Counted from the first letter of the stretch, positions 1-8,997 are shown. The stretch: 64,000 nucleotides of DNA from an alpha proteobacterium L41A (GCA_000335735.1 AMYY01000007.1:43729-107728), one strand, 5' to 3'. Notes: generated from the sequence alone by a model not told the origin. Numbers and translations: made by a program.

Positions 1-109
1 CCATTTAGGGCGTTGCCCGAGCGGCCGGGCGGCGGTTAAGGTCGCGGTCGGCTGCATCGGCCCCGCCGCTCCCACGGCGATAAACAACGAAGAACAGGAA
101 AAACCTGCC
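1..109. other. hfq upstream region, no gene identified
   Basis: These first 109 bases precede hfq and hold no reading frame I can support on either strand. They must contain the hfq leader and possibly the last codons of an upstream gene outside the window. No convincing -35/-10 pair or hairpin is visible. A weak purine-rich stretch (ACAGGAAAAA) shortly before the hfq ATG may act as the ribosome-binding site. Confidence 0.4.
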
Positions 110-355
110 ATGTCGCAAGACAAACGCCAGAACCTTCAGGACACCTTCCTCAACTCGGTCCGCAAGACCAAGACGCCGCTGACCATCTTCCTGGTCAATG
201 GGGTCAAGTTGCAGGGCATCGTGACATGGTTCGACAACTTCTGTGTCCTGCTGCGCCGCGATGGCCAGTCCCAGCTGGTGTACAAACACGCCATCTCAAC
301 CATTATGCCGTCCGCGCCCGTGCAGCTGTACGAGCCCGACGCCGAAGAAGACTGA
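110..355 (+). CDS. hfq: RNA chaperone Hfq
   Basis: Hfq is the Sm-like RNA chaperone that pairs small RNAs with mRNAs as a hexameric ring. The 81-residue length is typical of alphaproteobacteria. Sm1 and Sm2 signatures are intact: the [21 protein letters not shown] segment's core (residues 11-31), then [20 protein letters not shown], and YKHAISTI at 58-65, whose YKH forms the uridine-binding proximal site. The C-terminal tail is short and acidic (EPDAEED). The stop codon is immediately followed by the TTG start of hflX, the classical hfq-hflX pairing, so the two are probably co-transcribed and translationally coupled. Confidence 0.97.
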   Translation: MSQDKRQNLQDTFLNSVRKTKTPLTIFLVNGVKLQGIVTWFDNFCVLLRRDGQSQLVYKHAISTIMPSAPVQLYEPDAEED

Positions 356-1669
356 TTGACCCAAAAACTGATCGACCACACCGTCCCGCTAATCCGGGCG
401 GTCGTCATTCACCCCGACCGACGCTCGGACAGTCCCCGGCTGGCGAGCGAACGGCTTGAGGAGGCCGCAGGCCTTGCCCGTGCGCTCGACCTCGACGTGC
501 GTGCCGAAGAGATCGTACGGCTGCGCAGCACCACGCCTGCGACACTGTTCGGCACGGGCAAGGTCGAGGAACTGGCCGCGCTCGTGCGCGCCGCAGACGC
601 CGAGGCTGTCATCATCGACGACGCCCTGACGCCGGTGCAGCAGCGCAATCTGGAAAAGGCGTGGGAGGTGAAGGTCATCGACCGCACCGGCCTGATCCTG
701 GAAATCTTCGGACGCCGCGCGCGGACCAAGGAGGGTCGGCTTCAGGTCGAGCTGGCGCGGCTGGATTATGAGCGGTCGCGGCTGGTGCGGACCTGGACTC
801 ACCTTGAGCGGCAACGCGGCGGCACTGGTTCGACCGGCGGGCCCGGCGAAACCCAGATCGAGCTGGACCGGCGTCTGATCGCCGACCGGATCGTCAGGCT
901 GAAGTCCGAGTTGGAAGAGGTGCGACGCACGCGCGGCCTGCACCGCAAGCAGCGTCAGAAGGCGCCGTTCCCGACGATCGCCCTGGTCGGCTACACCAAC
1001 GCCGGCAAGTCGACGCTGTTCAACCGGCTGACAGGGTCGGAGGTCTTCGCCAAGGACCTGCTTTTCGCCACCCTGGACACGACCCAGCGCACCATCCGGC
1101 TGCCGCAAGGGCGGCCGGCCATCGTGGCGGATACGGTCGGCTTCATCTCCGACCTGCCCCACGAACTGGTCGAGAGCTTCCGCGCGACCCTGGAGGAGGT
1201 CGGCGAGGCCGATCTGATCCTGCACGTCCGCGACATCGCCTCGCCTGACAGCGCCGCTCAGGCCAAGGACGTCGAGGCCGTGCTGAAACAGATCGAGACC
1301 CCGGTGGGCAAGACGCGCCGGGTGCTGGAGGTCTGGAACAAGATCGATCTGCTGGACGACGAGGCGCGTGAGACTGTGCTGGGTCAAGCCGAACGGTTGG
1401 CGAAGGACGGTGAGGCGGTCGCCGTCTCAGCCTGGACGGGCGAAGGGATCGAGCCTCTGCGCCAGATCATCGCCGGCCTGATCGACGACGATCCCGAGAC
1501 GCAGCTGACGCTCGAACCGCATCAGGGCGAGGCCTTGGCGTGGCTGTATGAACATGGGCGGGTCACGGCGCGCGATGCGGACGAGCTTGGCCGTACTCAC
1601 GTCACGGTGCGGCTGCATCCTGCGGCGCTCGGGCGATTCGAGCGCCTGTATCCCGACCTGACCGACTGA
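356..1669 (+). CDS. hflX: GTPase HflX
   Basis: HflX is a ribosome-associated TRAFAC-class GTPase that splits stalled 70S ribosomes under stress. The 437-residue protein has the N-terminal HflX domain (about 10-200, with the glycine-rich GGTGSTGGPGETQIE loop near 155-169) and a G domain with P-loop GYTNAGKST at 212-220, DTVGF (G3) near 260 and NKID (G4) near 325. The start is TTG directly after the hfq stop, preceded by the GAAGAAGA purine run in the end of hfq. No other good start lies nearby. The gene follows hfq and precedes an antiporter by 6 bp, so all three may form one transcript. Confidence 0.95.
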   Translation: MTQKLIDHTVPLIRAVVIHPDRRSDSPRLASERLEEAAGLARALDLDVRAEEIVRLRSTTPATLFGTGKVEELAALVRAADAEAVIIDDALTPVQQRNLEKAWEVKVIDRTGLILEIFGRRARTKEGRLQVELARLDYERSRLVRTWTHLERQRGGTGSTGGPGETQIELDRRLIADRIVRLKSELEEVRRTRGLHRKQRQKAPFPTIALVGYTNAGKSTLFNRLTGSEVFAKDLLFATLDTTQRTIRLPQGRPAIVADTVGFISDLPHELVESFRATLEEVGEADLILHVRDIASPDSAAQAKDVEAVLKQIETPVGKTRRVLEVWNKIDLLDDEARETVLGQAERLAKDGEAVAVSAWTGEGIEPLRQIIAGLIDDDPETQLTLEPHQGEALAWLYEHGRVTARDADELGRTHVTVRLHPAALGRFERLYPDLTD

Positions 1670-1675
1670 GTTTTC

Positions 1676-3313
1676 ATGCATCTGATCGAAACCGTCCTGC
1701 TTCTGCTGTTGGCCGTGGTGGTGTCGGGTTCGATCGCGCGGATCACGCGCATCGCCCTGCCCTTGGTTCAGATCGGGCTGGGCGCCGCGATCGTGCTGAT
1801 CACGGGCAAGACGGTCGATCTTGAGCCGGACATCTTCTTTCTGCTGTTCCTGCCGCCGCTGCTGTTTCTGGACGGCTGGCGAATTCCCAAGGAAGACCTG
1901 TTTCGCGACCGGGCGGTGGTCCTTGAGTTGGCGCTGGGATTGGTGCTGTTCACCGTCGTCGGTCTGGGCTTCCTGATCTGGTGGATGATCCCGGAGATGC
2001 CGCTGCCGGTGGCTTTCGCTTTGGCCGCCATCCTGTCGCCGACCGATCCCATCGCAGTTCAGGCCATCGCGGCGCGGGCGCCCATACCCAAGCGCCTGAT
2101 GCACATTCTGGAAGGCGAGTCGCTGTTGAACGATGCGACAGGTCTGACCTGCATGCGTATTGCGGTCGCAGCCGCGACGACGGGAGCGTTTTCGATCGGC
2201 CATGCGGTCGGGACGTTCGCCTGGCTGGCTCTGGTCGGGGTCGCCGTCGGCGTTCTGGTCACCATGGCCATCAGCTATGCCAAAAGCTTCGTCAGCCGAC
2301 GCTGGGGCGAGGACGTGGGCGCGCAGATTCTCGTCAGCCTGCTGATTCCGTTTGCGGCCTATCTGGTGGCGGAAGAACTGCATGCCTCGGGCATTCTGGC
2401 GGCGGTCGCGGCCGGGGTGACGATGAGTTTCACCGAACGCGGCGGCATCGCCGGTCAATCGATGGCGATGACGCGGATCCGGCGCAGCGTCGTGTGGGAT
2501 ACGGTTCAGTTCGTCGCCAACGGCATCATCTTCGTGATCCTGGGCGAACAGATGCCCTCGATCATGTCGAGAGCGGCCGAGGTGGTGGCGGGCACCAGCC
2601 GACCCGAGGTCTGGTGGCTGGCGGTCTATGTGTTCGGCATCGTCGCCACCCTGGCGGCGCTGCGGTTCGTCTGGGTTTGGACCTCGCTGAAGCTGACCCT
2701 GTTTCGCCGCCGCCATCGTGGACCGCCGGCCAAGGTCGGTTTGCGGCTGACCATGGTGATGTCTCTGGCGGGCGTGCGGGGCGCGATCACTCTGGCGGGT
2801 ATTCTGACCCTGCCGTTCGCCTTGGGCGACGGATCGCCGATGCCGTCGCGGAACCTGGCGATCTTCCTGGCGGCGGGCGTGATCGTGGTGTCGCTGGTGC
2901 TGGCCACGTTCGCCTTGCCCCGCTTGCTGAAGAACGTCGAACTGCCGCCGGAACCGTCGCACGAGCAGGAAGAGGATCGCGGCCGGGTCGCCGCGGCCTC
3001 GGCCGCCCTCCGCGCCATTGAGGACGCCTCGTACGCTATGGCGGAGGGCAAACCCGACCCCGACCTCTATTCCGACATCGCCGGTCGGATCATGGAGACC
3101 TATCGCCAGCGGATCGAGACCCACACCCGAACGGATGAGGAAGACGCCGCCCTGACGCGAAAGATGGACGATATCGAGCGTCGTCTTTGGCTTGCCGGAC
3201 TGGCCGCCGAGCGCGAGGAACTGCGGCGGCTGCTGAGGGCGCGTCAGCTGGATGAGGTGACGGCCAAGAAGCTGTTCCGTGACGTCGATCTACAGGAACT
3301 GCGCTACCTCTGA
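1676..3313 (+). CDS. CPA1-family Na+(K+)/H+ antiporter
   Basis: An inner-membrane cation/proton antiporter of the CPA1/NhaP type, 545 residues. About 12 hydrophobic segments occupy residues 5-415. The signature acidic motifs are present: SPTDPIAV at 121-128 and the ND pair in LLNDATGL (around 150-157), which forms the ion site in this family. The last ~125 residues are hydrophilic, charged and probably helical and cytoplasmic, as in the longer NhaP proteins. The ATG lies 6 bp after the hflX stop. The transported cation cannot be told from sequence. Confidence 0.9.
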   Translation: MHLIETVLLLLLAVVVSGSIARITRIALPLVQIGLGAAIVLITGKTVDLEPDIFFLLFLPPLLFLDGWRIPKEDLFRDRAVVLELALGLVLFTVVGLGFLIWWMIPEMPLPVAFALAAILSPTDPIAVQAIAARAPIPKRLMHILEGESLLNDATGLTCMRIAVAAATTGAFSIGHAVGTFAWLALVGVAVGVLVTMAISYAKSFVSRRWGEDVGAQILVSLLIPFAAYLVAEELHASGILAAVAAGVTMSFTERGGIAGQSMAMTRIRRSVVWDTVQFVANGIIFVILGEQMPSIMSRAAEVVAGTSRPEVWWLAVYVFGIVATLAALRFVWVWTSLKLTLFRRRHRGPPAKVGLRLTMVMSLAGVRGAITLAGILTLPFALGDGSPMPSRNLAIFLAAGVIVVSLVLATFALPRLLKNVELPPEPSHEQEEDRGRVAAASAALRAIEDASYAMAEGKPDPDLYSDIAGRIMETYRQRIETHTRTDEEDAALTRKMDDIERRLWLAGLAAEREELRRLLRARQLDEVTAKKLFRDVDLQELRYL

Positions 3314-3316
3314 CGC

Positions 3317-3973
3317 TCAGCGATCCATGAAGGCGGCGACGGCGGCATAGCTGTCGGCGATGTGGTGGGCGCCGCGGGCGGCCAGGCGTTCAGCGTGGCC
3401 GTCGCGGACATGCCCGCCCGCCGTCAGCCCCACGACCGTCATACCGGCCGCGACGCCGGCCGTGACGCCCGCTTCGCTGTCTTCGATCACCAGGACGCGC
3501 GTCGGATCGACGCCCATCGCGTCGGCGGCGTGAAGGAAGATGTCGGGGTGGGGCTTGCCGCGCTCGACCACCAGGCCGGTGAAGACCGCGCCGTCGAAAT
3601 GGTCCGTCAAGCCGAACAGGTTGAGGCCGACGCCGATCCAGTCGGGTCCGCTGGATGAGGCGATGCAGCGGGGCTCGGTCCGGGCGGCGACGAAGTCCAG
3701 CAGACCGGGCACGGGTTCAAGCTGCTGCGGCGCGCGCTGGCGACAGGTCGCAAACCATGTGGTGTGGAAATCGTCGGGGCAGGCACGACCCAGAGCCGCC
3801 TCGACGACCGGCCGATTGTCGCGCCAGCGCTTGCCCGTATAGGCGGCCAGCACGTCGTCGAGCGAGGTCGACAGTCCGATGGCGGTCAGTTGCTCGGCCA
3901 TGACGGTGCTGTTCAGCACCTCGCTGTCGGCGACCACGCCGTCGTAGTCGAAGATGATAAGGTCGTAGGTCAC
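3317..3973 (-). CDS. HAD-superfamily phosphatase, beta-phosphoglucomutase/phosphoglycolate phosphatase-like
   Basis: A 218-residue soluble HAD hydrolase. Motif I is DYDGVVADSE, with the nucleophile at Asp9 and the acid/base Asp11. Motif II is the Ser in ASSSGPDW, motif III the Lys in RGKPHPDIF, and motif IV EDSEAGVTAG. An alpha-helical cap domain (about 15-85) fits subfamily IA. Substrates in this group are small phosphorylated metabolites or sugar phosphates; the precise one is unknown. The start is GTG. It is the last gene of a minus-strand operon with the transporter and mazG (10 bp gap to mazG), suggesting a metabolite or nucleotide clean-up role. Confidence 0.88.
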   Translation of the reverse strand: MTYDLIIFDYDGVVADSEVLNSTVMAEQLTAIGLSTSLDDVLAAYTGKRWRDNRPVVEAALGRACPDDFHTTWFATCRQRAPQQLEPVPGLLDFVAARTEPRCIASSSGPDWIGVGLNLFGLTDHFDGAVFTGLVVERGKPHPDIFLHAADAMGVDPTRVLVIEDSEAGVTAGVAAGMTVVGLTAGGHVRDGHAERLAARGAHHIADSYAAVAAFMDR

Positions 3974-3983
3974 GCGGGGTCGC

Positions 3984-4778
3984 TCAGGCTTCAGGCGCGG
4001 CCTTTTCGGCGACCTTTGCGGCGTCCCAGAGGCGGTCCATCTCGGCCAGGTCCGATTGGTCGGGCGTGCGGCCGTCCTTCGCCAGCGCCGCCTCGATGAA
4101 GCCGAAGCGACGCACGAACTTGGCGTTGGCGGCGCGCAGGGCGTCTTCGGGCTCGACGTCCAGCTTGCGCGCCAGGTTGGCGACGACGAACAGAAGGTCG
4201 CCCAGCTCTTCGCGCGCCTTGGCCTTGTCGCCGGCGGCGATCTCGACGCGCAGCTCCTCGACCTCTTCGGCCAACTTGTCGAACACCTCGTCGGTGGAGG
4301 GCCAGTCGAAGCCCACGCGGCCGGCGCGCTTGGTCAGCTTGGCGGCTCGGGTCAGGGCGGGCAGGCCGACCGGCACATCGTCCAGGACGCCGGGTTTCTT
4401 GCGGTCCTTGCGTTCAGCGGCCTTGATGGCCTCCCAGGCCACGGTCTGTTCCTTTGAAGATCGCTGAGCTTCGTCGCCGAAGACATGGGGGTGGCGGCGC
4501 TCCAGCTTATCGGCGATGGCCGTGACCACGTCGTCGAAGGCGAACAGCCCTTGTTCCTCGGCCATGCGGGCGTGGAAGACGACCTGGAACAGCAGGTCGC
4601 CCAGTTCGCCCTTAAGCTCGATTAGATCGTTGCGCTCGATGGCGTCGGCGACCTCATAGGCCTCCTCGATCGTGTAGGGGGCGATGGTGGCGAAGGTTTG
4701 CTCCACGTCCCAGGGGCAGCCGCCGTCGGGGTCGCGCAACCGCTCCATGACGCCGAGCAAGCGATCGATCGGTCTCAA
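3984..4778 (-). CDS. mazG: Nucleoside triphosphate pyrophosphohydrolase MazG
   Basis: MazG hydrolyses (d)NTPs to NMP and pyrophosphate and can lower (p)ppGpp-linked stress by clearing nucleotides. The 264-residue protein carries two all-alpha NTP-PPase repeats: the N-terminal one with GGCPWD (about 18-23), EEAYEVADAI and ELGDLLFQVVFHA, the C-terminal one with EEVEELRVEI and ELGDLLFVVANLA. The EExxE...ExxD metal-binding pattern is complete in both. The start is TTG overlapping the stop of the upstream transporter (TTGA overlap). A second, much shorter MazG-like protein is encoded at 36.6 kb. Confidence 0.95.
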   Translation of the reverse strand: MRPIDRLLGVMERLRDPDGGCPWDVEQTFATIAPYTIEEAYEVADAIERNDLIELKGELGDLLFQVVFHARMAEEQGLFAFDDVVTAIADKLERRHPHVFGDEAQRSSKEQTVAWEAIKAAERKDRKKPGVLDDVPVGLPALTRAAKLTKRAGRVGFDWPSTDEVFDKLAEEVEELRVEIAAGDKAKAREELGDLLFVVANLARKLDVEPEDALRAANAKFVRRFGFIEAALAKDGRTPDQSDLAEMDRLWDAAKVAEKAAPEA

Positions 4779-6136
4779 CGGCGGGCTCCGTCGCGCGCTT
4801 CCAGGGCGAGGCGGATTTCATCGTGCCGCTTCGGCGTCAGGGGATAGCCCTTCAGCACCCAGGCGGCGGAGGCCAGCAGCAGACCGGGGACCAGGATGAA
4901 CAGGATCTGGAGCGTCAGCAGGGAAAAGTCACTGTTGCCCGTCGGCCCCGGCACGGCCTTGAAGCCCACGCCTTGCAGGATCAGGTAGGGAATCAGCGCG
5001 ACCACGTGGCCGATCTTGGTCGTCGCGGACAGGATGGAGAACATCAGTCCGGTGCGATCCACGCCGGTCTCCAGTCGCACCTCGTCACCCGCGTCCGCCA
5101 TCATGGCGCGCAACAGGAACAGGCCAGCGGCATAGGGCAGGCCGGCGATGAACATGGCGCCCGCCGTCAGCATGAAGTTGCCGCCGGGAATCAGGGTGGC
5201 GGCGATGTAGAGGGCCGCGAAGATCAGGCTGGCGACGGCCAGGGCCTTGTCCTTGCCGATGCGCGTGGCCAGCCAGGCCCAGATCGGCGCGCCGCACAGA
5301 CCGGCGATGAAATAGAACAGCATGAACAGGCCGGCCTGGCTGTGGTCGTAGCCCTTGATCTGTCCGAAGAAGAAGAACAGCAGCGAACCCGTGATGCCCG
5401 GCGCGACGCCCAGCAGCAGGTCGGCGATCAGCAGTTTGCGCACCGTCGGCATCTTCAGCAGGGCCAGATAGGCACCGGCGCCCCCGTGCGGCTGGTCGCC
5501 TGCGTTGACGGGTTCGGGTACGGCGACCATGGCCAGACCGATGGTGACGGGCAGGGCGATCAGGATGGCCCAGCCCATGATGCGCACACCGTCGGCATAG
5601 TTGCCGATGCCCGTCTGAACCACCACGGTCGGCAGCACCAGAATCAGGATCACGCCGATGATGTTGAATACCTGCCACCAGCCATAGACGCGGCTGCGCT
5701 GATCATACTGCGGCGCAAGGACGGCGGCCCAGCCGAGTTGGCCCAGGGTGCCGATCGAGAAGCCGAGGTATAGGACCAGCAGCCAGCCGAACAGATAGGC
5801 CGGTCCGGCGCCGGGCTGGACCACGACGAACATCATGAAGGCCGACAGCATCAGAATCGGCGTCGAGATCGCCATCCAGGGGCGATAGCGACCGAACCGC
5901 GTCTTGGTCTTGTCCATACCCCAGCCGATGAAGGGGTCGAAGACGATGTCGATCAGGCGCACGGCCATGAAGACCGCCGCCACGACCCCCAGCTCCAGGC
6001 CTACATAGGTGGCGTAGAACTCCGGCAGGGTGACGGGCAGGGCGACGCCAAAGGCCGCCAGCGGCAGGCACGGGCCGGAAAAGGCCGCGAGCACGGCGTT
6101 GGAACGGCGGGGCGCGGTCGGCGCGGCGGTGGACAT
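4775..6136 (-). CDS. MFS transporter of the GPH (glycoside/pentoside/hexuronide:cation symporter) family
   Basis: A 453-residue inner-membrane transporter with about 12 transmembrane segments. The features IDIVFDPFIGWGMDKTKTRFG-like (loop 2-3, Asp-rich and then R/K-rich) and RYRPWM near residue 80-105 mark the GPH (MelB-like) branch of the MFS. I chose the internal ATG at 6136 (MSTAAPTAPRR) because the 23 residues before it look non-coding and the alignable part starts after it. It is the first gene of the minus-strand operon with mazG and the HAD phosphatase. The substrate is unknown, probably a sugar or related metabolite. Confidence 0.87.
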   Translation of the reverse strand: MSTAAPTAPRRSNAVLAAFSGPCLPLAAFGVALPVTLPEFYATYVGLELGVVAAVFMAVRLIDIVFDPFIGWGMDKTKTRFGRYRPWMAISTPILMLSAFMMFVVVQPGAGPAYLFGWLLVLYLGFSIGTLGQLGWAAVLAPQYDQRSRVYGWWQVFNIIGVILILVLPTVVVQTGIGNYADGVRIMGWAILIALPVTIGLAMVAVPEPVNAGDQPHGGAGAYLALLKMPTVRKLLIADLLLGVAPGITGSLLFFFFGQIKGYDHSQAGLFMLFYFIAGLCGAPIWAWLATRIGKDKALAVASLIFAALYIAATLIPGGNFMLTAGAMFIAGLPYAAGLFLLRAMMADAGDEVRLETGVDRTGLMFSILSATTKIGHVVALIPYLILQGVGFKAVPGPTGNSDFSLLTLQILFILVPGLLLASAAWVLKGYPLTPKRHDEIRLALEARDGARR

Positions 6137-6241
6137 GCGTCGGTCCGAAAGGCGCGGCGCGAGTCGGCCGCGCGCCACCATGCCAGCGATCGGTGACGCA
6201 TGCACTTGTGAGATCGACCGGCTTGGGGCTTCCTGTGGGAC

Positions 6242-7099
6242 ATGTGGCGAAGCCTTTTTGCGTTCCTGTCCGTTTGCTTCGTTCTGACGTTCGCCGGCGT
6301 CGCGCGGGCGGCAGGGTCATGCCACACCAATGCCGACGGTTGGCAGGCGCAGGGACTGGCGAACGCGGCGTCGGCTTACAGCATGGAATGGGCGCCGTTC
6401 GGCGCGGCGGAGTGGGGGTGGCAGGCCTATCTGCCGCTGATCCAGCGGGAACTGCATACGACGTGCGGACCCGGCACGCCGATCTTTGCATCGCAGTTGG
6501 CGGGGTTTCAGCAGACGCACGGCCTGGCGCCGACCGGCCTGTTCGATGCGGCGACCTTCCAGGTGTTTCGCGGCCTTTGGCAGGAGCGACGGCCGTTCGT
6601 CATGGCGCGCGTCAGCGGAGCCTGTCCCGAGCCGCCGCCGATCAATCAACTCGGCTATCTGGTCGCGTCCGAGGAACATGCTGACCGTCTGACACGGCTG
6701 CTGCGCCGGGACGTGCTGGACGCCTATCGCCGGCTGGTCGCGTCCGCGCGGGCGGAGGTTCCGGAGGTGGGGGCCGATCCCGAACTGCTGCAGATCTTCT
6801 CCGGCTTTCGAGATCCCGAGGCGGACGCGGCGCGCTGTGCGCAGCAGGGCAACTGCGACGGCCTGCGTCGTGCCGTTTGTTCGCCGCACCGGACGGGCAC
6901 GGCGGTCGATCTGTATGTCGGCCAGGCGCCGGGTCTTGGTGTGGATTCTACTACGCCGGCCAGCCGCGAATATATGGCGCGGTCGGCCAGCTATCGCTGG
7001 CTGGTGACGAACGCTGGGCGTTTCGGCTTTGTGCCCTATGTCTATGAGCCGTGGCACTGGGAGTATGTGAAGCCTTGGGATCCTTCGTTCGCGCCCTGA
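6242..7099 (+). CDS. Secreted M15-family (VanY-type) D-alanyl-D-alanine peptidase with peptidoglycan-binding domain
   Basis: A 285-residue periplasmic peptidase. Residues 1-24 are a signal peptide (cleavage near ARA-AG). Residues about 62-112 resemble a peptidoglycan-binding domain 1 (FQQTHGL..TGLFDAATFQVF). The catalytic M15B domain follows: HRTGTAVDL supplies zinc ligands His216 and Asp223, and EPWHWEY supplies the catalytic Glu269 and third ligand His272. Four cysteines in the mature part may form disulfides. It is expected to trim D-Ala from peptidoglycan stem peptides. It overlaps the next gene, which encodes another putative zinc protein. Confidence 0.9.
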   Translation: MWRSLFAFLSVCFVLTFAGVARAAGSCHTNADGWQAQGLANAASAYSMEWAPFGAAEWGWQAYLPLIQRELHTTCGPGTPIFASQLAGFQQTHGLAPTGLFDAATFQVFRGLWQERRPFVMARVSGACPEPPPINQLGYLVASEEHADRLTRLLRRDVLDAYRRLVASARAEVPEVGADPELLQIFSGFRDPEADAARCAQQGNCDGLRRAVCSPHRTGTAVDLYVGQAPGLGVDSTTPASREYMARSASYRWLVTNAGRFGFVPYVYEPWHWEYVKPWDPSFAP

Positions 7100-7533
7100 C
7101 CGAAGCTGAGAAATCGCTCGCGCGAGAGGCGTTCGGCGCCGCGATCGACCTGGCGCCCGTCCGTTTGATCGGTTGGCCGTTCCGCCGCGCCTTCGTTGCT
7201 GGACGCTGGTTCGGGCGAGACTGGATCGTATGGCCGCAAGCGCAGCTCGTCGCAGACTTCACTTTGGCGTCCGAGCGAATGCAGGGCGTGCTGATTCATG
7301 AACTGACGCACGTCTGGCAGGCCCAGCAGGGTGTCAATCTGCTGTTCGCAAAGCTGAAGGCTGGCGACACACCCGCCTCGTATGCCTACCGCGTGGAACT
7401 GACCTGCTGTTGGGACGCGTTGAACATCGAACAGCAGGCGATGGTGATGGAGCACCGTTTCCATTGTCGCCGCGGTCGCCCCACGCCGGGCGACAGGACC
7501 TTTTACGACACCGTCTGTCCCTTCGAGACGTGA
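7075..7533 (+). CDS. HELTHVWQ-motif putative metallopeptidase-like protein ('vgr-related' family)
   Basis: About 152 residues without signal peptide or membrane segment. The clear landmark is HELTHVWQAQQG near residue 75, an HExxH zinc-peptidase-like motif, preceded by SERMQGVLI. Similar Caulobacterales proteins are often labelled 'Vgr-related', a name without functional support. The start is uncertain: a GTG at 7051, a TTG at 7075 behind GGGAG (chosen), and a CTG at 7096 that would give a CTGA overlap with the preceding stop are all in frame. Its overlap with the M15 peptidase gene argues for co-translation and a cell-wall or processing role, but this is inference. Confidence 0.75.
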   Translation: MGSFVRALTEAEKSLAREAFGAAIDLAPVRLIGWPFRRAFVAGRWFGRDWIVWPQAQLVADFTLASERMQGVLIHELTHVWQAQQGVNLLFAKLKAGDTPASYAYRVELTCCWDALNIEQQAMVMEHRFHCRRGRPTPGDRTFYDTVCPFET

Positions 7534-7579
7534 TTTGATGTCGGGGACTTGCGGAACGGCTGGCAGCGCGCCAAGTTAG

Positions 7580-7591
7580 CAACGGTCGTTG
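7580..7591. promoter_or_regulatory. Palindrome CAACG-GT-CGTTG upstream of wrbA
   Basis: A perfect 12-bp inverted repeat lies about 40 bp before the wrbA start. It is nested in a longer imperfect repeat (GCAAC-N7-GTTGC, 7579-7595). Position and symmetry fit an operator for a dimeric regulator of the wrbA-dioxygenase pair. No regulator gene lies next to it, and no direct proof of function is visible. Confidence 0.35.
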
Positions 7592-7631
7592 TTGCGAATG
7601 ACGACCCTTGTCACTCAACGGAGCCTCCTCG

Positions 7632-8234
7632 ATGCCGAAAGTCCTCGTCCTCTATCATTCGACCTATGGTCACCTGGAAACCATGGCCGAGGCGGTCGCC
7701 GAAGGCGCGCGCGAGGTCGAAGGCGCCGTCGTGGACATCAAGCGCGTGCCGGAAACCGTGCCGGAAGAGCTGGCTAAGGCCTCGCATTACAAGCTGGATC
7801 AGAAGGCTCCGATCGCCAAGATCGACGATCTGAAGGACTATGACGCCATCATCATCGGCGCCGGCACCCGCTTCGGATCGGCCGCGTCGCAGATGCGCGC
7901 CTTCCTGGATCAGGCCGGCGGCCTGTGGTTCTCGGGCGCCCTGATCGGCAAGGTTGGCGGGGCCTTCACCGCGACGGCGACCCAGCACGGCGGTCAGGAG
8001 ACGACCTTCCAGGGGCTGCACAACTTCTTCATGCACCACGGCATGCCGGTCGTGGGTCTGCCCTATTCCTTCCAGGGACAGACGACGCTGGACGCCATCC
8101 ACGGCGGCTCGCCCTATGGCGCATCGACGATCACGGGCGGCGACGGCTCGCGTCAGCCCAGCGACGTCGAGCTGGACGGCGCCCGGTTCCAGGGCAAGCA
8201 TATCGCCGAGCTGGCCAAGAAGCTGCACGGCTGA
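7632..8234 (+). CDS. wrbA: NAD(P)H:quinone oxidoreductase, WrbA family (type IV)
   Basis: WrbA is a tetrameric FMN flavodoxin-like enzyme reducing quinones by two electrons, protecting against redox cycling. The 200-residue protein starts [19 protein letters not shown], whose STYGH loop binds the FMN phosphate. [24 protein letters not shown] and GGSPYGAST are the further flavin-contact motifs expected in WrbA. I chose the ATG at 7632 rather than an in-frame TTG 24 bp upstream because the flavodoxin strand begins there. It lies 4 bp before the dioxygenase gene, so the two form an operon. Confidence 0.95.
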   Translation: MPKVLVLYHSTYGHLETMAEAVAEGAREVEGAVVDIKRVPETVPEELAKASHYKLDQKAPIAKIDDLKDYDAIIIGAGTRFGSAASQMRAFLDQAGGLWFSGALIGKVGGAFTATATQHGGQETTFQGLHNFFMHHGMPVVGLPYSFQGQTTLDAIHGGSPYGASTITGGDGSRQPSDVELDGARFQGKHIAELAKKLHG

Positions 8235-8238
8235 TCCG

Positions 8239-8997
8239 ATGCGCCAGCCCGCCGTCTTCTTCGGCCACGGTTCGCCCATGAACGCGCTCGGCGGTCCCGA
8301 TGGGGCCGCCTGGCGTGAGTTGGGCGAAGCGATCGGCAAGCCCAGGGGTGTGGTGATGATCTCCGCCCACTGGGAGACGCGCGGGCTGGGCGTAACCGCG
8401 CAGGAGAAGCCCGAAACCATCCATGACTTCGGCAACTTCCCGCGCGAACTTCATCAGATGCAGTATCCGGCGCCCGGGTCGCCCGCCTTGGCGGCGCGGG
8501 TGTCGGCGCTGACCGGCGCAGTCCAGACGCAAGCGTGGGGCCTGGATCACGGGACCTGGTCGGTCCTTTGCCATGTGTGGCCCGAAGCGGACGTGCCCGT
8601 GGTGCAGTTGTCGCTGAACCGCGAGCTGACGGCGCGCCAGCATTACGACCTGGCCAAGGCGCTGAAACCGCTGCGCGACGAAGGGATCGTCATCGCCGGC
8701 TCGGGCGACTTCGTCCACAATCTGCGGACCTGGAAACGCGAGGACGGCGCCGAGCCCTATGCCTGGGCGACCGACTTCAACGAAGCGGTCAAGGCGGCGT
8801 TCGAACGGAGCGACCATGAGGCGCTGATCGATTGGGTGGGTCTGGCCGAGGACGCGCAACTGAGCGTGCCGACCGACGAACATTTCCTGCCGGTGCTTTA
8901 TATCGCCGCCCAGCAGGAGCCGGGCGAGGCGGTCAGCTTCTTCAACGACCGCATCGACGGCGGCTCGATCTCGATGACGGGGGTCCGGATCAGCTGA
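8239..8997 (+). CDS. ygiD: 4,5-DOPA-extradiol dioxygenase-like protein (YgiD/LigB class III)
   Basis: A 252-residue class III extradiol ring-cleavage dioxygenase family member, like E. coli YgiD and plant DODA. Conserved metal-site motifs are FFGHGSPMNAL at the N-terminus, ISAHWETRG (about 38-46), the LDHGTWSVL stretch with catalytic His, and SGDFVHNLR (His ligand). The natural substrate is unknown; a catechol is expected. The gene begins 4 bp after wrbA, making a quinone/catechol handling pair: one protein cleaves catechols and the other reduces the quinones that catechols oxidise to. Confidence 0.92.
   Translation: MRQPAVFFGHGSPMNALGGPDGAAWRELGEAIGKPRGVVMISAHWETRGLGVTAQEKPETIHDFGNFPRELHQMQYPAPGSPALAARVSALTGAVQTQAWGLDHGTWSVLCHVWPEADVPVVQLSLNRELTARQHYDLAKALKPLRDEGIVIAGSGDFVHNLRTWKREDGAEPYAWATDFNEAVKAAFERSDHEALIDWVGLAEDAQLSVPTDEHFLPVLYIAAQQEPGEAVSFFNDRIDGGSISMTGVRIS

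Noticed and set aside
1427..3124. Long minus-strand reading frame opposite the antiporter
   Set aside because: It lies wholly antisense to a well-supported membrane protein gene and its translation is low-complexity Arg/His/Gln-rich, typical of GC-rich antisense frames.
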